A stretch of 36,746 nucleotides of DNA, taken from contig CAMDZB010000012.1 of NCBI GenBank assembly GCA_945910645.1, forward strand, positions 1 through 36,746, given 5' to 3'. Source of the DNA: an uncultured Spirochaetaceae bacterium. Lineage in GTDB: Bacteria > Spirochaetota > Spirochaetia > Sphaerochaetales > Sphaerochaetaceae. Below the pieces are notes generated by a model that saw nothing but the letters and a program-made list of their open reading frames with translations, was not told the origin of the DNA and did not search any database. The translations under genes were made by a program, and so were the position numbers. This document shows positions 1-8,371 of this stretch, piece by piece (within the stretch, counting starts at the first letter, position 1; each line of letters begins with the position of its first letter).

Positions 1-328
1 CTTTTTTGAGCCCCAGAGCGATATTTTCAAGCACTGTCATGTTAGGAACAAGCATGTACTGTTGATGCACCATGCCAAGCCCTATCTTGAATGCATCCTC
101 AGGCCCCTTAAACTTAACCTCACTCCCATTGATTTTAATTGAACCTTCATCAGCCTGATAAAGCCCCATGAGGACGTTCATAAGCGTGGTTTTTCCAGCG
201 CCATTCTCACCAACCAGAGCCAGTATCTCCCCCTTGTTCACCTCGATATCCACATGATCGAGAGCAAGAAGACCTGGAAATCTCTTGGTGATTCCTTCCA
301 TCTTTAAACTTGTGATTCTATCATCCAT
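1..328 (-). CDS. ABC transporter ATP-binding protein (sugar/nucleoside type), N-terminal part, truncated by window edge
   Basis: Reverse-strand translation MDDRITSLKMEGITKRFPGLLALDHVDIEVNKGEILALVGENGAGKTTLMNVLMGLYQADEGS...GMVHQQYMLVPNMTVLENIALG has Walker A (GENGAGKTT) and a Q-loop. It lies directly downstream of a BMP-type binding lipoprotein. Confidence 0.93.
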   Translation of the reverse strand, partial: MDDRITSLKMEGITKRFPGLLALDHVDIEVNKGEILALVGENGAGKTTLMNVLMGLYQADEGSIKINGSEVKFKGPEDAFKIGLGMVHQQYMLVPNMTVLENIALGLKK

Positions 329-345
329 ACATCACCTTTTATAAT

Positions 346-395
346 AAAAAAAGAGCTGCGAGCTTAATCATAACAATTAACCACACCCGCAACTC
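346..395 (-). terminator. Intercistronic hairpin plus U-run between binding-protein gene and ABC ATPase gene (terminator/attenuator-like)
   Basis: Arms 353-360 (gagctgcg) and 388-395 (cgcaactc), with inner arms 364-368 (ttaat) and 376-380 (attaa), followed on the minus strand by a 7-nt U-run (346-352). Confidence 0.6.
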
Positions 396-415
396 CCTAT
401 TAATGTTACAATTAA

Positions 416-1456
416 TCAAACTTTCTGAATATCAATTGATCTCCAGTTTGAAAGTGTACCAGACTTAGCCTTGAATCCATCAAGTGCTTTCTCAACTGCT
501 GTAATTACATCAGATGGGATCTGTGCCTTGAGAGCGTCGTTGAACTTGAATACAAAACCGTCGTTGTTAAAGTTGAGTGGGATACAAATGCCACCCTTGA
601 TTCCCTTATCGAGGTAGTTGTTGATGATGTCAACGATTACAGCGCCGTAGTTGTATGATGATGCTGCATAACAGCAACTCCTACCTGCATCTGTATCAAG
701 CTGAGCAAAGTCCTGAGCAACCCATGACTTCTTTGCGTCTGCTGTTGCAACCATTGCACCTACAGCCTGCTGTGATGAGCCTGTGAGGAAGTCGGCACCG
801 CTTCTGATCTGGCTTGTTGCCATCTCTGATGCCTTAACGTTGTCTGAGAATGAACCTGTATGAGCAACAAGAATTTTAGCATTTGGATTTGCATCTCTTA
901 CGCCCATAACATAACCACGGTCGTAGCGTGCAGCATCTCCGCCGTCTACAGGGCCTACAAGTCCTACGATGTTAGACTTTGTCATGTAACCTGCGATTAG
1001 ACCAGAAAGGTATCCTGTCTCTTCACTCTCTGGCATGTATGTAAATACGTTGTTGCCTTCAACTGTATCTGCAGTTCCGTATGCGAATGCGACGTTTGGG
1101 AAGTCACTTGCAACTTCAAGAATTGAGTTTTTATACTGTGCACCGTGAGCGAGGATTAAGTCGTATCCTTCTGCTGCACACTGTCTGAAAATAGAGCCTG
1201 AATCGATAGCAAGCATCTTTTCGAATACACTGAATTCCATCTTATCGCCAAGTACGCCCTTAGCCTCAACAAGGCCATCGTACATAGCCTGACACCAACC
1301 CTTATCATCAACAGTTGACTCAACTACGAGTGCAACCTTGTATCCTGATGACTTCTTGGTTGTTTTACCAGTATCCTCTGATCCTTTGCTACAAGAAACA
1401 AATAAAACTGAAATTGCAACGACTGCAATACACAACATTTTTAGCGTCTTTTTCAT
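416..1456 (-). CDS. BMP/PnrA-family substrate-binding lipoprotein
   Basis: Signal peptide with lipobox (VLFVSCSKG); 'VALVVESTVDDKGWCQAMYDGL' and overall architecture are typical of BMP/PnrA (TmpC) proteins; ABC ATPase downstream. Confidence 0.9.
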   Translation of the reverse strand: MKKTLKMLCIAVVAISVLFVSCSKGSEDTGKTTKKSSGYKVALVVESTVDDKGWCQAMYDGLVEAKGVLGDKMEFSVFEKMLAIDSGSIFRQCAAEGYDLILAHGAQYKNSILEVASDFPNVAFAYGTADTVEGNNVFTYMPESEETGYLSGLIAGYMTKSNIVGLVGPVDGGDAARYDRGYVMGVRDANPNAKILVAHTGSFSDNVKASEMATSQIRSGADFLTGSSQQAVGAMVATADAKKSWVAQDFAQLDTDAGRSCCYAASSYNYGAVIVDIINNYLDKGIKGGICIPLNFNNDGFVFKFNDALKAQIPSDVITAVEKALDGFKAKSGTLSNWRSIDIQKV

Positions 1457-1557
1457 ACTAGGACTCCTTTTTACTTTATATTTATTATTGTATCACAGTT
1501 TTTTAGGTTGATGATTTTATTTTATTTAAGGAATGGCAATCATATTTAAAGAGGATT

Positions 1558-2541
1558 TTAGGCATTTTTAGACGCTTTTAGGGCAATAAGCGGTATTTTA
1601 CCCCTTCCGTTGTCTCTGTCTTTCATGAACGTGGGCATTTCGAGCCCTGAAAGCTCATCCCTCACCTCATCCTCGAGTTTTAAAGCCTCATCTATAGTAA
1701 TTATAAGATGCTCTGTTCCCTTAACATCATCGCCCTGAAAGGCATAGTACGGCTTGATGCGATTCTGAAGAAGTAAGTGGCAGAGTGCGACAAATTCATC
1801 CTTTGTGTCGTTGACGCCCCTGAGTAATACGCTTTGGTTGAATATAGCAATACCAAGACGTGTAATCTTTTTTGCAATTTTTGATGTCTCTTCGCTGAAT
1901 TCATGGCGTGAGTTAAACTGCGTGAGTAAAAATAGGGGGGCATTCTCATTGTATTGGCTCATTATGGATAAGAGTTCATCATCAAAGCGCTCAGGGTACA
2001 CAGAGAGGCACCTTGTACATAGGCGTATGATTAAATTTGGGGATGCTTCTCTCAACACCCTGAACGTTTCTTTTAGAAAGCCGTTTGATAGCGTTAGAGG
2101 GTCGCCGCCTGTGATGAGGATCTCCTCAATCTCACTGTGACTCTTGATGTACGCAGAAGCCCGTTCGATGTCGCTTTTTGTACATGGTGCTGAATTTGAC
2201 GTAAAACGACGGCGGAAACAATGCCTGCAGTATCCAAAACACTTATCTGTGATTGTAAGTGCAACCCTGTTCTTGTAGCGGTGAACAAGAAACGGAGAGA
2301 CCGTGAATTTGTGTTCATTTTGCGGATCGTCTGTAAACGAGCTCTCATCAAACTCATGAACATTAGGAACAAACTGGCGCCTGATTGCATCAACATCAAG
2401 CTTATTGCTAAATTGAGGAGGTACAAGGAACGAAAGATCCCTATCTGTGGCCCTTTCAAACCATGCCCTTTCCTCACTCTTGAGATCTATTAGCTTTTCA
2501 AGCTGTTCCAATGTTGATACTGATGGTGTTTTGTTAGACAT
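1558..2541 (-). CDS. KamA-family radical SAM aminomutase (lysine 2,3-aminomutase / EpmB-like)
   Basis: Radical SAM CxxxCxxC in 'CFGYCRHCFRRRF', 'EEILITGGDPLTLS'; short 327-aa form. Confidence 0.88.
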   Translation of the reverse strand: MSNKTPSVSTLEQLEKLIDLKSEERAWFERATDRDLSFLVPPQFSNKLDVDAIRRQFVPNVHEFDESSFTDDPQNEHKFTVSPFLVHRYKNRVALTITDKCFGYCRHCFRRRFTSNSAPCTKSDIERASAYIKSHSEIEEILITGGDPLTLSNGFLKETFRVLREASPNLIIRLCTRCLSVYPERFDDELLSIMSQYNENAPLFLLTQFNSRHEFSEETSKIAKKITRLGIAIFNQSVLLRGVNDTKDEFVALCHLLLQNRIKPYYAFQGDDVKGTEHLIITIDEALKLEDEVRDELSGLEMPTFMKDRDNGRGKIPLIALKASKNA

Positions 2542-2595
2542 TTTTTTATGTTATGATTATATTATTATAATTCGCAAAATTTAAAGGGTAAGGAC

Positions 2596-3909
2596 ATGTC
2601 AGAGACAAAGAAACCAAAAATTGACGTATCAATTCAGACGCTAGGAGAATGTAAGATTCCATCTCCTATTTCAATGGCAAAGATCAGCAACAAAAAAAGA
2701 GCGGACTATACAGACAACGATGACTCCGTATATTTATTTGTAGAAAAGAAGCTCGCAAACGATCAAACAGTAGAATCTGCAGGTCCACGCGAATACATAT
2801 ACTTCAATCCAAAGCAGGTACATGCAGCTATCGCAACATGCGGTGGAATCTGCCCCGGCCTTAACAACATCATCAGGGCAGTCGTAAGATGCCTATGGTT
2901 CGGCTACGGCGTTACAAGAATCAGCGGCATTCAGTACGGCTACAGAGGACTTTTACAGGATAGTCCATATCCATTTATGGAACTAACTCCTGACAACGTA
3001 GATGAGATTCAGGAGAAAGGCGGCACCATCCTTGGCAGTGCTCGTGGAGGCGGAAACAGAGTTGAGGAGATCGTAGACACGCTTGAGAGACAGAACATCA
3101 ATATGCTCTTCTCAGTAGGCGGAGATGGAACTCTTAGAGGCGCGGCGGACATCCAGGCTGAAATCGACAGACGCGGCCTTAAGATCTGCGTTGTTGGAAT
3201 TCCAAAGACCATCGATAACGACTTGTTATACATCCAGAGCTCATTTGGAGTGGATACAGCCGTTCAGATTGCAACAAGCGCTGTAAGATCTGCCCACACT
3301 GAGGCTAAAAACGCCATCAACGGCATCGGACTTGTAAAAGTTATGGGACGCGATGCAGGATTCATTGCAGCTCAAACCTCACTTGCGCAGAACGATGTCA
3401 ACTTCTGCTTGATTCCAGAAAACCCGTTTGACATCACAGGCAAGAACGGACTCCTTTCGCATCTTGAAAAGCGCATACTATCACGCGGACACGCTGTAGT
3501 ACTCGTTGCAGAGGGCGCGGGGCAAGACATCCTTCCATCAACAGGACGCAAGGATCTCTCTGGAAACACTGTATTTGCTGACATCGGACTCTTCCTTAAA
3601 GAGAAAATCAAGGAGTACTTTAAAGAGAAGAATATTGAAACAAATGTTAAGTATATCGACCCGTCGTACATCATCAGATCCGCGCCTGCCGATAGCTATG
3701 ATGCCATCTTCTGTGCACGCCTTGGAGCCCACGCTGTACACGCTGCTATGGCCGGGCGTAAATCAGTATGCGTATGCCTTATGCACAACAACTACGTTCA
3801 CCTTCCTATCAGCCTTGTAACAAGCGGAAAGAACAAGGTGGACATAACGGGTAACCTCTGGAGGGATGTGCTTGAAAATACAAGGCAACCCTATTCAATG
3901 AAGAACTAA
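2596..3909 (+). CDS. 6-phosphofructokinase family protein (phosphoryl donor ATP or PPi unresolved)
   Basis: 'GGICPGLNNIIRAVV', 'GGDGTLRGA', 'GIPKTIDNDL', 'GRDAGFIA'. Confidence 0.93.
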   Translation: MSETKKPKIDVSIQTLGECKIPSPISMAKISNKKRADYTDNDDSVYLFVEKKLANDQTVESAGPREYIYFNPKQVHAAIATCGGICPGLNNIIRAVVRCLWFGYGVTRISGIQYGYRGLLQDSPYPFMELTPDNVDEIQEKGGTILGSARGGGNRVEEIVDTLERQNINMLFSVGGDGTLRGAADIQAEIDRRGLKICVVGIPKTIDNDLLYIQSSFGVDTAVQIATSAVRSAHTEAKNAINGIGLVKVMGRDAGFIAAQTSLAQNDVNFCLIPENPFDITGKNGLLSHLEKRILSRGHAVVLVAEGAGQDILPSTGRKDLSGNTVFADIGLFLKEKIKEYFKEKNIETNVKYIDPSYIIRSAPADSYDAIFCARLGAHAVHAAMAGRKSVCVCLMHNNYVHLPISLVTSGKNKVDITGNLWRDVLENTRQPYSMKN

Positions 3910-3911
3910 AC

Positions 3912-5003
3912 TTAGTTGATCTGCTTCTGCCAAATTGCAGAGAAGTCGATAGAGAATCCTTTGAGCATCGAGAGTACAAACGACGATGACACAAGATGGA
4001 TATCCTGAGGTACAAGCTGACCGTCTGTGATAAACAGAAGCGACAACTTTTTTGCATCCGAAATCGAAAGTATATTTCCTATAGTCTCTGTCTCATCGAT
4101 CTTTGTTACAATCAAACTTTTAGGGTTATAGGATGCGAACTGCTCAAGGCTTGAATTGATGTCGCTTGATTTCATCGATGCGGATACAACAAGGTAGCAC
4201 TTCATCTCATCGCGCGGTGGAACGGAGAGAAGCGTCTTTAATCTCACGGCAAGCGATGTATCCTTTGGCGACTTTCCAAGAGTATCCACAAGGATTATTC
4301 CCTTGTCTTTAAACTCATCAAGAACCGAGAAGAACTCCTTCTCATCGCCTGCTTTTTTGCACTCAAGACCGAGCGCCTTTGCAAACGCCTGTGACTGTTC
4401 AAATGCGCCCACGCGGAACGTATCAAGCGTAACCATACCAACGCTGTCCTTCTTATCGTTCTCGTAGCAGAATAGAGCGGCGATCTTTGCAAGAGTTGTG
4501 GTTTTACCCACACCTGTTGGCCCTAAGAGTACAAATATGCGTGGAGGATGCACCTGTGTGTCCATGTCAATATTAAGAGATGATATGATGTAGTCCACAA
4601 GGATCAACTCAGCATCGCTCTCTCTAGGAGGCTCATCTTCAGTGTTTTCCGTGCGCTTTTCAAGCTCTTTTCTAAGCGAAGTTAACGCCTTTTGCATGTA
4701 GCGCTTAGAAAAATCATTCTGTATGAGGATGTTCTGTGCATACTCAACAAGGCGGTCGATTACGCTCTTTTCCTTAGCGCTCTCATCATCCCTCTTTGCA
4801 TCGGATGCTAAAGGCTCACTCACTTCCACTTTTAGAGCATCAGTTTTACGCTTATTCTCCTGAATGTAGAAGTTGATCTCGGTCTCCTTATGTGAGCGTC
4901 CGATGGTTCTACGAGAGTAGATGTGGATGTCCTTACCGTATTGCTTATACGCCTTTGCAAGAGCATCCTCGAAGGTTTTACCTGTCATTGTTAAGTATTG
5001 CAC
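3912..5003 (-). CDS. flhF: FlhF-like SRP-family GTPase
   Basis: 'MTGKTFEDALAKAYKQYGKDIHIYSRR' N-terminus; NG domain 'LLGPTGVGKTTTLAKIAA', 'TLDTFRVGAFEQ', 'ILVDTLGKSPKD', 'VTKIDET', 'FITDGQLVPQDI'. Confidence 0.85.
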   Translation of the reverse strand: MQYLTMTGKTFEDALAKAYKQYGKDIHIYSRRTIGRSHKETEINFYIQENKRKTDALKVEVSEPLASDAKRDDESAKEKSVIDRLVEYAQNILIQNDFSKRYMQKALTSLRKELEKRTENTEDEPPRESDAELILVDYIISSLNIDMDTQVHPPRIFVLLGPTGVGKTTTLAKIAALFCYENDKKDSVGMVTLDTFRVGAFEQSQAFAKALGLECKKAGDEKEFFSVLDEFKDKGIILVDTLGKSPKDTSLAVRLKTLLSVPPRDEMKCYLVVSASMKSSDINSSLEQFASYNPKSLIVTKIDETETIGNILSISDAKKLSLLFITDGQLVPQDIHLVSSSFVLSMLKGFSIDFSAIWQKQIN

Positions 5004-5045
5004 GCTATCCCCTTATTAGTAATTATACAACAAGTAATTATACTC

Positions 5046-6440
5046 TTATAATATGTACTTAGATAAATCCTGATTTTCGATTGTTCCCTTGAGGCGTTCA
5101 TCAACGTACGCTGATGTAATCTTGATGGTCTGTCCCTTAAGCTCATCGGCTGTGAACGACACCTCCTCAAGCAGCGTCTCAAGAATCGTGTGTAAACGAC
5201 GTGCACCAATGTTCTCGTTTGTAGAGTTAACCTGGTATGCAAATTCGCTTATTCTCTTGATTGCCGCATCATCAAACTCAAGGTTCACATCCTCTGTTGC
5301 AAGAAGCGCCTTGTACTGCTTTAGAAGCGCATTTTCAGGCTCTGTGAGTATTCTATAGAAGTCATCAGCCTTTAAGTCCTCAAGCTCCACGCGCAGTGGG
5401 AAACGCCCCTGAAGCTCAGGAATCAAATCAGATGGTTTTGATACGTGAAATGCTCCTGCTGCGATGAACAAAATATGCGTTGTATCGATCACTCCACACC
5501 TTGTGCTCACCTTTGTGCCTTCAACGATAGGAAGAATATCCCTCTGAACTCCCTCACGCGATACATCCTGAGAGTTTGACTGCTCCTTTCCTGCAATCTT
5601 ATCAATCTCATCGATAAAGATGATTCCCATCTGTTCAACGCGCTCTTTTGCCTTGTCGCGTGCCTTTTCAGGATCGATGATTTTTTCGCTCTCCGACTCA
5701 ATTAGCAGATCGTAGGCTCTCTTTATGGTCATCTTGCGTTTTTTGTTCTGTTTCTGTCCAAAAAAACCACTGTTTGCACCTGCGTTAAGCATGGAGCCAA
5801 GGCCTGAGAGAGCCTCCTGAAGCTCCTCCATGTTGCCGCCGCCCATGATGCCGATTTCCATCTTTCCTGTCTCTTGGATAAGGGATGCGTCTATTTCAAT
5901 CTCCTTATCGTCAAGTTCGCCGTTTTGTAGCTGTTTACGGAGCTCCTCGCGTTCAGCCTGTTTGCTTTCTGTGTTTCCAAAGCCGTCTAGGACTTTTTTT
6001 GGAAGGAGAGCATCAAGAATTATGTCTTCAACACGCTTTTCTATTGTAGACTCATTCTGCTCCTTAATCTCCGCTTTTACGCTCTGTAAAGCGGTGCTTG
6101 CTAAATCCCTCACCATGGATTCAACATCGCGTCCTACATAGCCCACTTCCGTGTACTTTGTTGCCTCAACTTTGATAAATGGTGCGTTAAATAGCTTTGC
6201 GATACGGCGTGCAATCTCTGTTTTACCAACGCCTGTTGACCCTATCATTATTATGTTTTTTGGAGATACTTCATCCCTCATTTCAGGGGAAAGCATCTTA
6301 CGTCTCTTTCTGTTTCTTAGGGCTACTGCAATAGTCCTTTTTGCCTTGTTCTGACCTACGATATATTTGTCTAGCTCTCTGACTATGTCTTTTGGTGACA
6401 TGTTCTCCAAATCAAGAGCATGTGACACGTTAGTTTTCAT
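5046..6440 (-). CDS. hslU: HslU, ATPase subunit of HslUV protease
   Basis: 'PKDIVRELDKYIVGQNKAKRTIAVALRNR', 'MIGSTGVGKTEIARRIAKL', C-terminal 'DLSKYIL'; overlaps hslV. Confidence 0.97.
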   Translation of the reverse strand: MKTNVSHALDLENMSPKDIVRELDKYIVGQNKAKRTIAVALRNRKRRKMLSPEMRDEVSPKNIIMIGSTGVGKTEIARRIAKLFNAPFIKVEATKYTEVGYVGRDVESMVRDLASTALQSVKAEIKEQNESTIEKRVEDIILDALLPKKVLDGFGNTESKQAEREELRKQLQNGELDDKEIEIDASLIQETGKMEIGIMGGGNMEELQEALSGLGSMLNAGANSGFFGQKQNKKRKMTIKRAYDLLIESESEKIIDPEKARDKAKERVEQMGIIFIDEIDKIAGKEQSNSQDVSREGVQRDILPIVEGTKVSTRCGVIDTTHILFIAAGAFHVSKPSDLIPELQGRFPLRVELEDLKADDFYRILTEPENALLKQYKALLATEDVNLEFDDAAIKRISEFAYQVNSTNENIGARRLHTILETLLEEVSFTADELKGQTIKITSAYVDERLKGTIENQDLSKYIL

Positions 6441-6993
6441 TCAATTCCTCCACAATTATGTTCTCATTTGTAAACACACAGAGATGTGCTGCAATAAGTA
6501 GTGACCTCTTTGCAATGTCGCGAGCACTCATGTCTATCTTAAACTCATCGCACATCCCTACGATTGCTCTTGCTGCAGATAGGGCGTAGTTTCCTCCGCT
6601 TCCGATTGCCATGATGTTATCCTCAGGCTCAATCACATCCCCTGCACCAGAGATTAGAAAGATCTTCTTTCCATCCGTTACAAGCATCATTGCCTCAAGG
6701 TGGCGAAGAGCCTTATCGCTTCTCCACTGCTTTGCGGTTTCAACCGATGCTCTTGTGAGATCCATGTTGCACTTTTTAAGCTGACCTTCGAACACCTCCA
6801 TGAGCGTGAAGGCATCTGCGGTTCCCCCTGCAAATCCTATTATCACCTTTCCGTCTGCAATGCGACGAACTTTTCTTACGTTTCCTTTCATAACGGTTGA
6901 CTCACCTTGTGTGGCCTGACCGTCCCCTGCTATTGCAACTGTATTACCCCTTTTTACAGCGATAATTGTTGTGCTTCTAAATGGTTTCATCAT
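6430..6993 (-). CDS. hslV: HslV, peptidase subunit of HslUV protease
   Basis: 'STTIIAVKRGNTVAIAGDGQATQGESTVMKGNVRKVRR' HslV core with internal TT; 11-nt overlap with hslU. Confidence 0.97.
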   Translation of the reverse strand: MMKPFRSTTIIAVKRGNTVAIAGDGQATQGESTVMKGNVRKVRRIADGKVIIGFAGGTADAFTLMEVFEGQLKKCNMDLTRASVETAKQWRSDKALRHLEAMMLVTDGKKIFLISGAGDVIEPEDNIMAIGSGGNYALSAARAIVGMCDEFKIDMSARDIAKRSLLIAAHLCVFTNENIIVEELNEN

Positions 6994-7053
6994 AATGTTC
7001 TATATTACTTAAATACCATACAATTGTCAAAAATTTATACGTTAAATTCTTTT

Positions 7054-7090
7054 GAAAAAAAGAGCCACCGTAAAGTGGCTCTATTTTTTT
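7054..7090 (-). terminator. Rho-independent terminator downstream of infC
   Basis: Perfect 8-bp stem agagccac (7061-7068)/gtggctct (7075-7082), 6-nt loop, A-run 7054-7061 (U-run on the minus strand) and T-run on the plus strand. Confidence 0.85.
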
Positions 7091-7100
7091 ATAATTTTCA

Positions 7101-7631
7101 TTACTTCTTTTTAGGTGGGGCAAGCAACATACTCATCATGCGGCCTTCCATAAGTGGTTGTCTCTCTAAGGAATATGCGCATCCAATCTCATCAAGACGG
7201 GCAAGCACCTTGCTGAGCACTTCTCTTCCTATCTCCAAATGCTGCATTTCCCTGCCTCTAAACCTTACGGAAACCTTAACCTTGTTCTTTTCTTCAAGGA
7301 ACTCGGATATGAATCTTGCCTTGGTGTTTAAGTCACCAACGTCAACCTTCACCTGCATTCGAACTTCTTTAAGCTTAGTAACAACCTGATTCTTCTTAGC
7401 TTCTCTGTTCTTCTTTTCCATCTCGTAGCGGTATTTGCCGTAGTCGATGATTTTACATACAGGTGGATTTGCATTTGGTGAAATCTCAACCAAATCAAGT
7501 CCAGCATCCTCTGCCATATGGAGAGCAATTGATGTTCTCATAACACCTTTCTGCTCTCCGTTTTCATCTATAACAAAAACTTCACTGTTTCTAATTGCAC
7601 GATTTACACGCAGTTCTTTTGTTGTTGCCAT
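7101..7631 (-). CDS. infC: Translation initiation factor IF-3
   Basis: 'LRVNRAIRNSEVFVIDENGEQKGV', 'GLDLVEISPNANPPVCKIIDYGKYRYE', 'VKVSVRFRGREMQHLEIG'. Confidence 0.97.
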   Translation of the reverse strand: MATTKELRVNRAIRNSEVFVIDENGEQKGVMRTSIALHMAEDAGLDLVEISPNANPPVCKIIDYGKYRYEMEKKNREAKKNQVVTKLKEVRMQVKVDVGDLNTKARFISEFLEEKNKVKVSVRFRGREMQHLEIGREVLSKVLARLDEIGCAYSLERQPLMEGRMMSMLLAPPKKK

Positions 7632-8330
7632 TTATTCCTCAATGAGCATTGTTGCAGGATTTAGCATAACGCTCTGAATATCCTTACTCTGGGATGGAGA
7701 TTTGATGATAGACATTCTGATCTTATCAGCTTTCTCGTCCATCTTAAGTCCAACAAGCACGTCAATGTCCTTCTTGTATGGCTCAAGTGTATTAGGAACA
7801 CCATACTCATCGATCACTACGTTTTCGCGTACTGGACTTACTGCAAACCATGCCTCAACGTTGAGCTTCTTTGCAAATTCCTTAATGAGCTTAATGTCAT
7901 CGTCACTTGCGAGTGTGAGAGCAAAACTATCAAAGAAAACAGCATCAGCCTTAAGTGCGTTGGAAATGAGTGCATCCAGGCTTGATAGGATATTCTTAAG
8001 TGATGTGTCCTTTGAGAAGTTCATGATTGTGCGGTGCGAGAGCATATCCTCATAAGTTGTGAGTGTGTCTTTTATGTTAGAAAGGGATGACACCTGTTTG
8101 AATATCTCTTTGTACCATGTTGTTACATCATCAACGTTATTTGAAAAAGCAACGTGAACTATGTTTTCACCCTGGAACATCTTATCAGTAGCAAGGTGTA
8201 CAAGACATGCTGTCTTTCCTATGCCTTTCTTAGACACGATAACGCCAAGGTTACCCTTGCCTAATGCTCCTCCAATTGCCTTATCAAAAGTTCTAATCGG
8301 GCTATTTTTCAACAAATCGCTTATATGCAT
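7632..8330 (-). CDS. P-loop/RecA-fold ATPase-like protein of unknown function upstream of infC
   Basis: Walker A-like 'VIVSKKGIGKTACLVHLA'; hydrophobic Walker B-like 'ADAVFFDSFAL'; KaiC/DnaB-like layout; SD GGAG upstream. Confidence 0.65.
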   Translation of the reverse strand: MHISDLLKNSPIRTFDKAIGGALGKGNLGVIVSKKGIGKTACLVHLATDKMFQGENIVHVAFSNNVDDVTTWYKEIFKQVSSLSNIKDTLTTYEDMLSHRTIMNFSKDTSLKNILSSLDALISNALKADAVFFDSFALTLASDDDIKLIKEFAKKLNVEAWFAVSPVRENVVIDEYGVPNTLEPYKKDIDVLVGLKMDEKADKIRMSIIKSPSQSKDIQSVMLNPATMLIEE

Positions 8331-8349
8331 CTGTATTCTCCTTTAATAT

Positions 8350-8358
8350 ATTATAGCA
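8350..8358 (-). promoter_or_regulatory. Extended -10 promoter element (TGCTATAAT) upstream of the P-loop ATPase-infC pair
   Basis: Minus strand reads TGCTATAATATATTAAAGGAGAATACAGATG; spacing to SD and ATG is compatible with a short leader. Confidence 0.5.
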
Positions 8359-8371
8359 TTTATTTTAGAGA

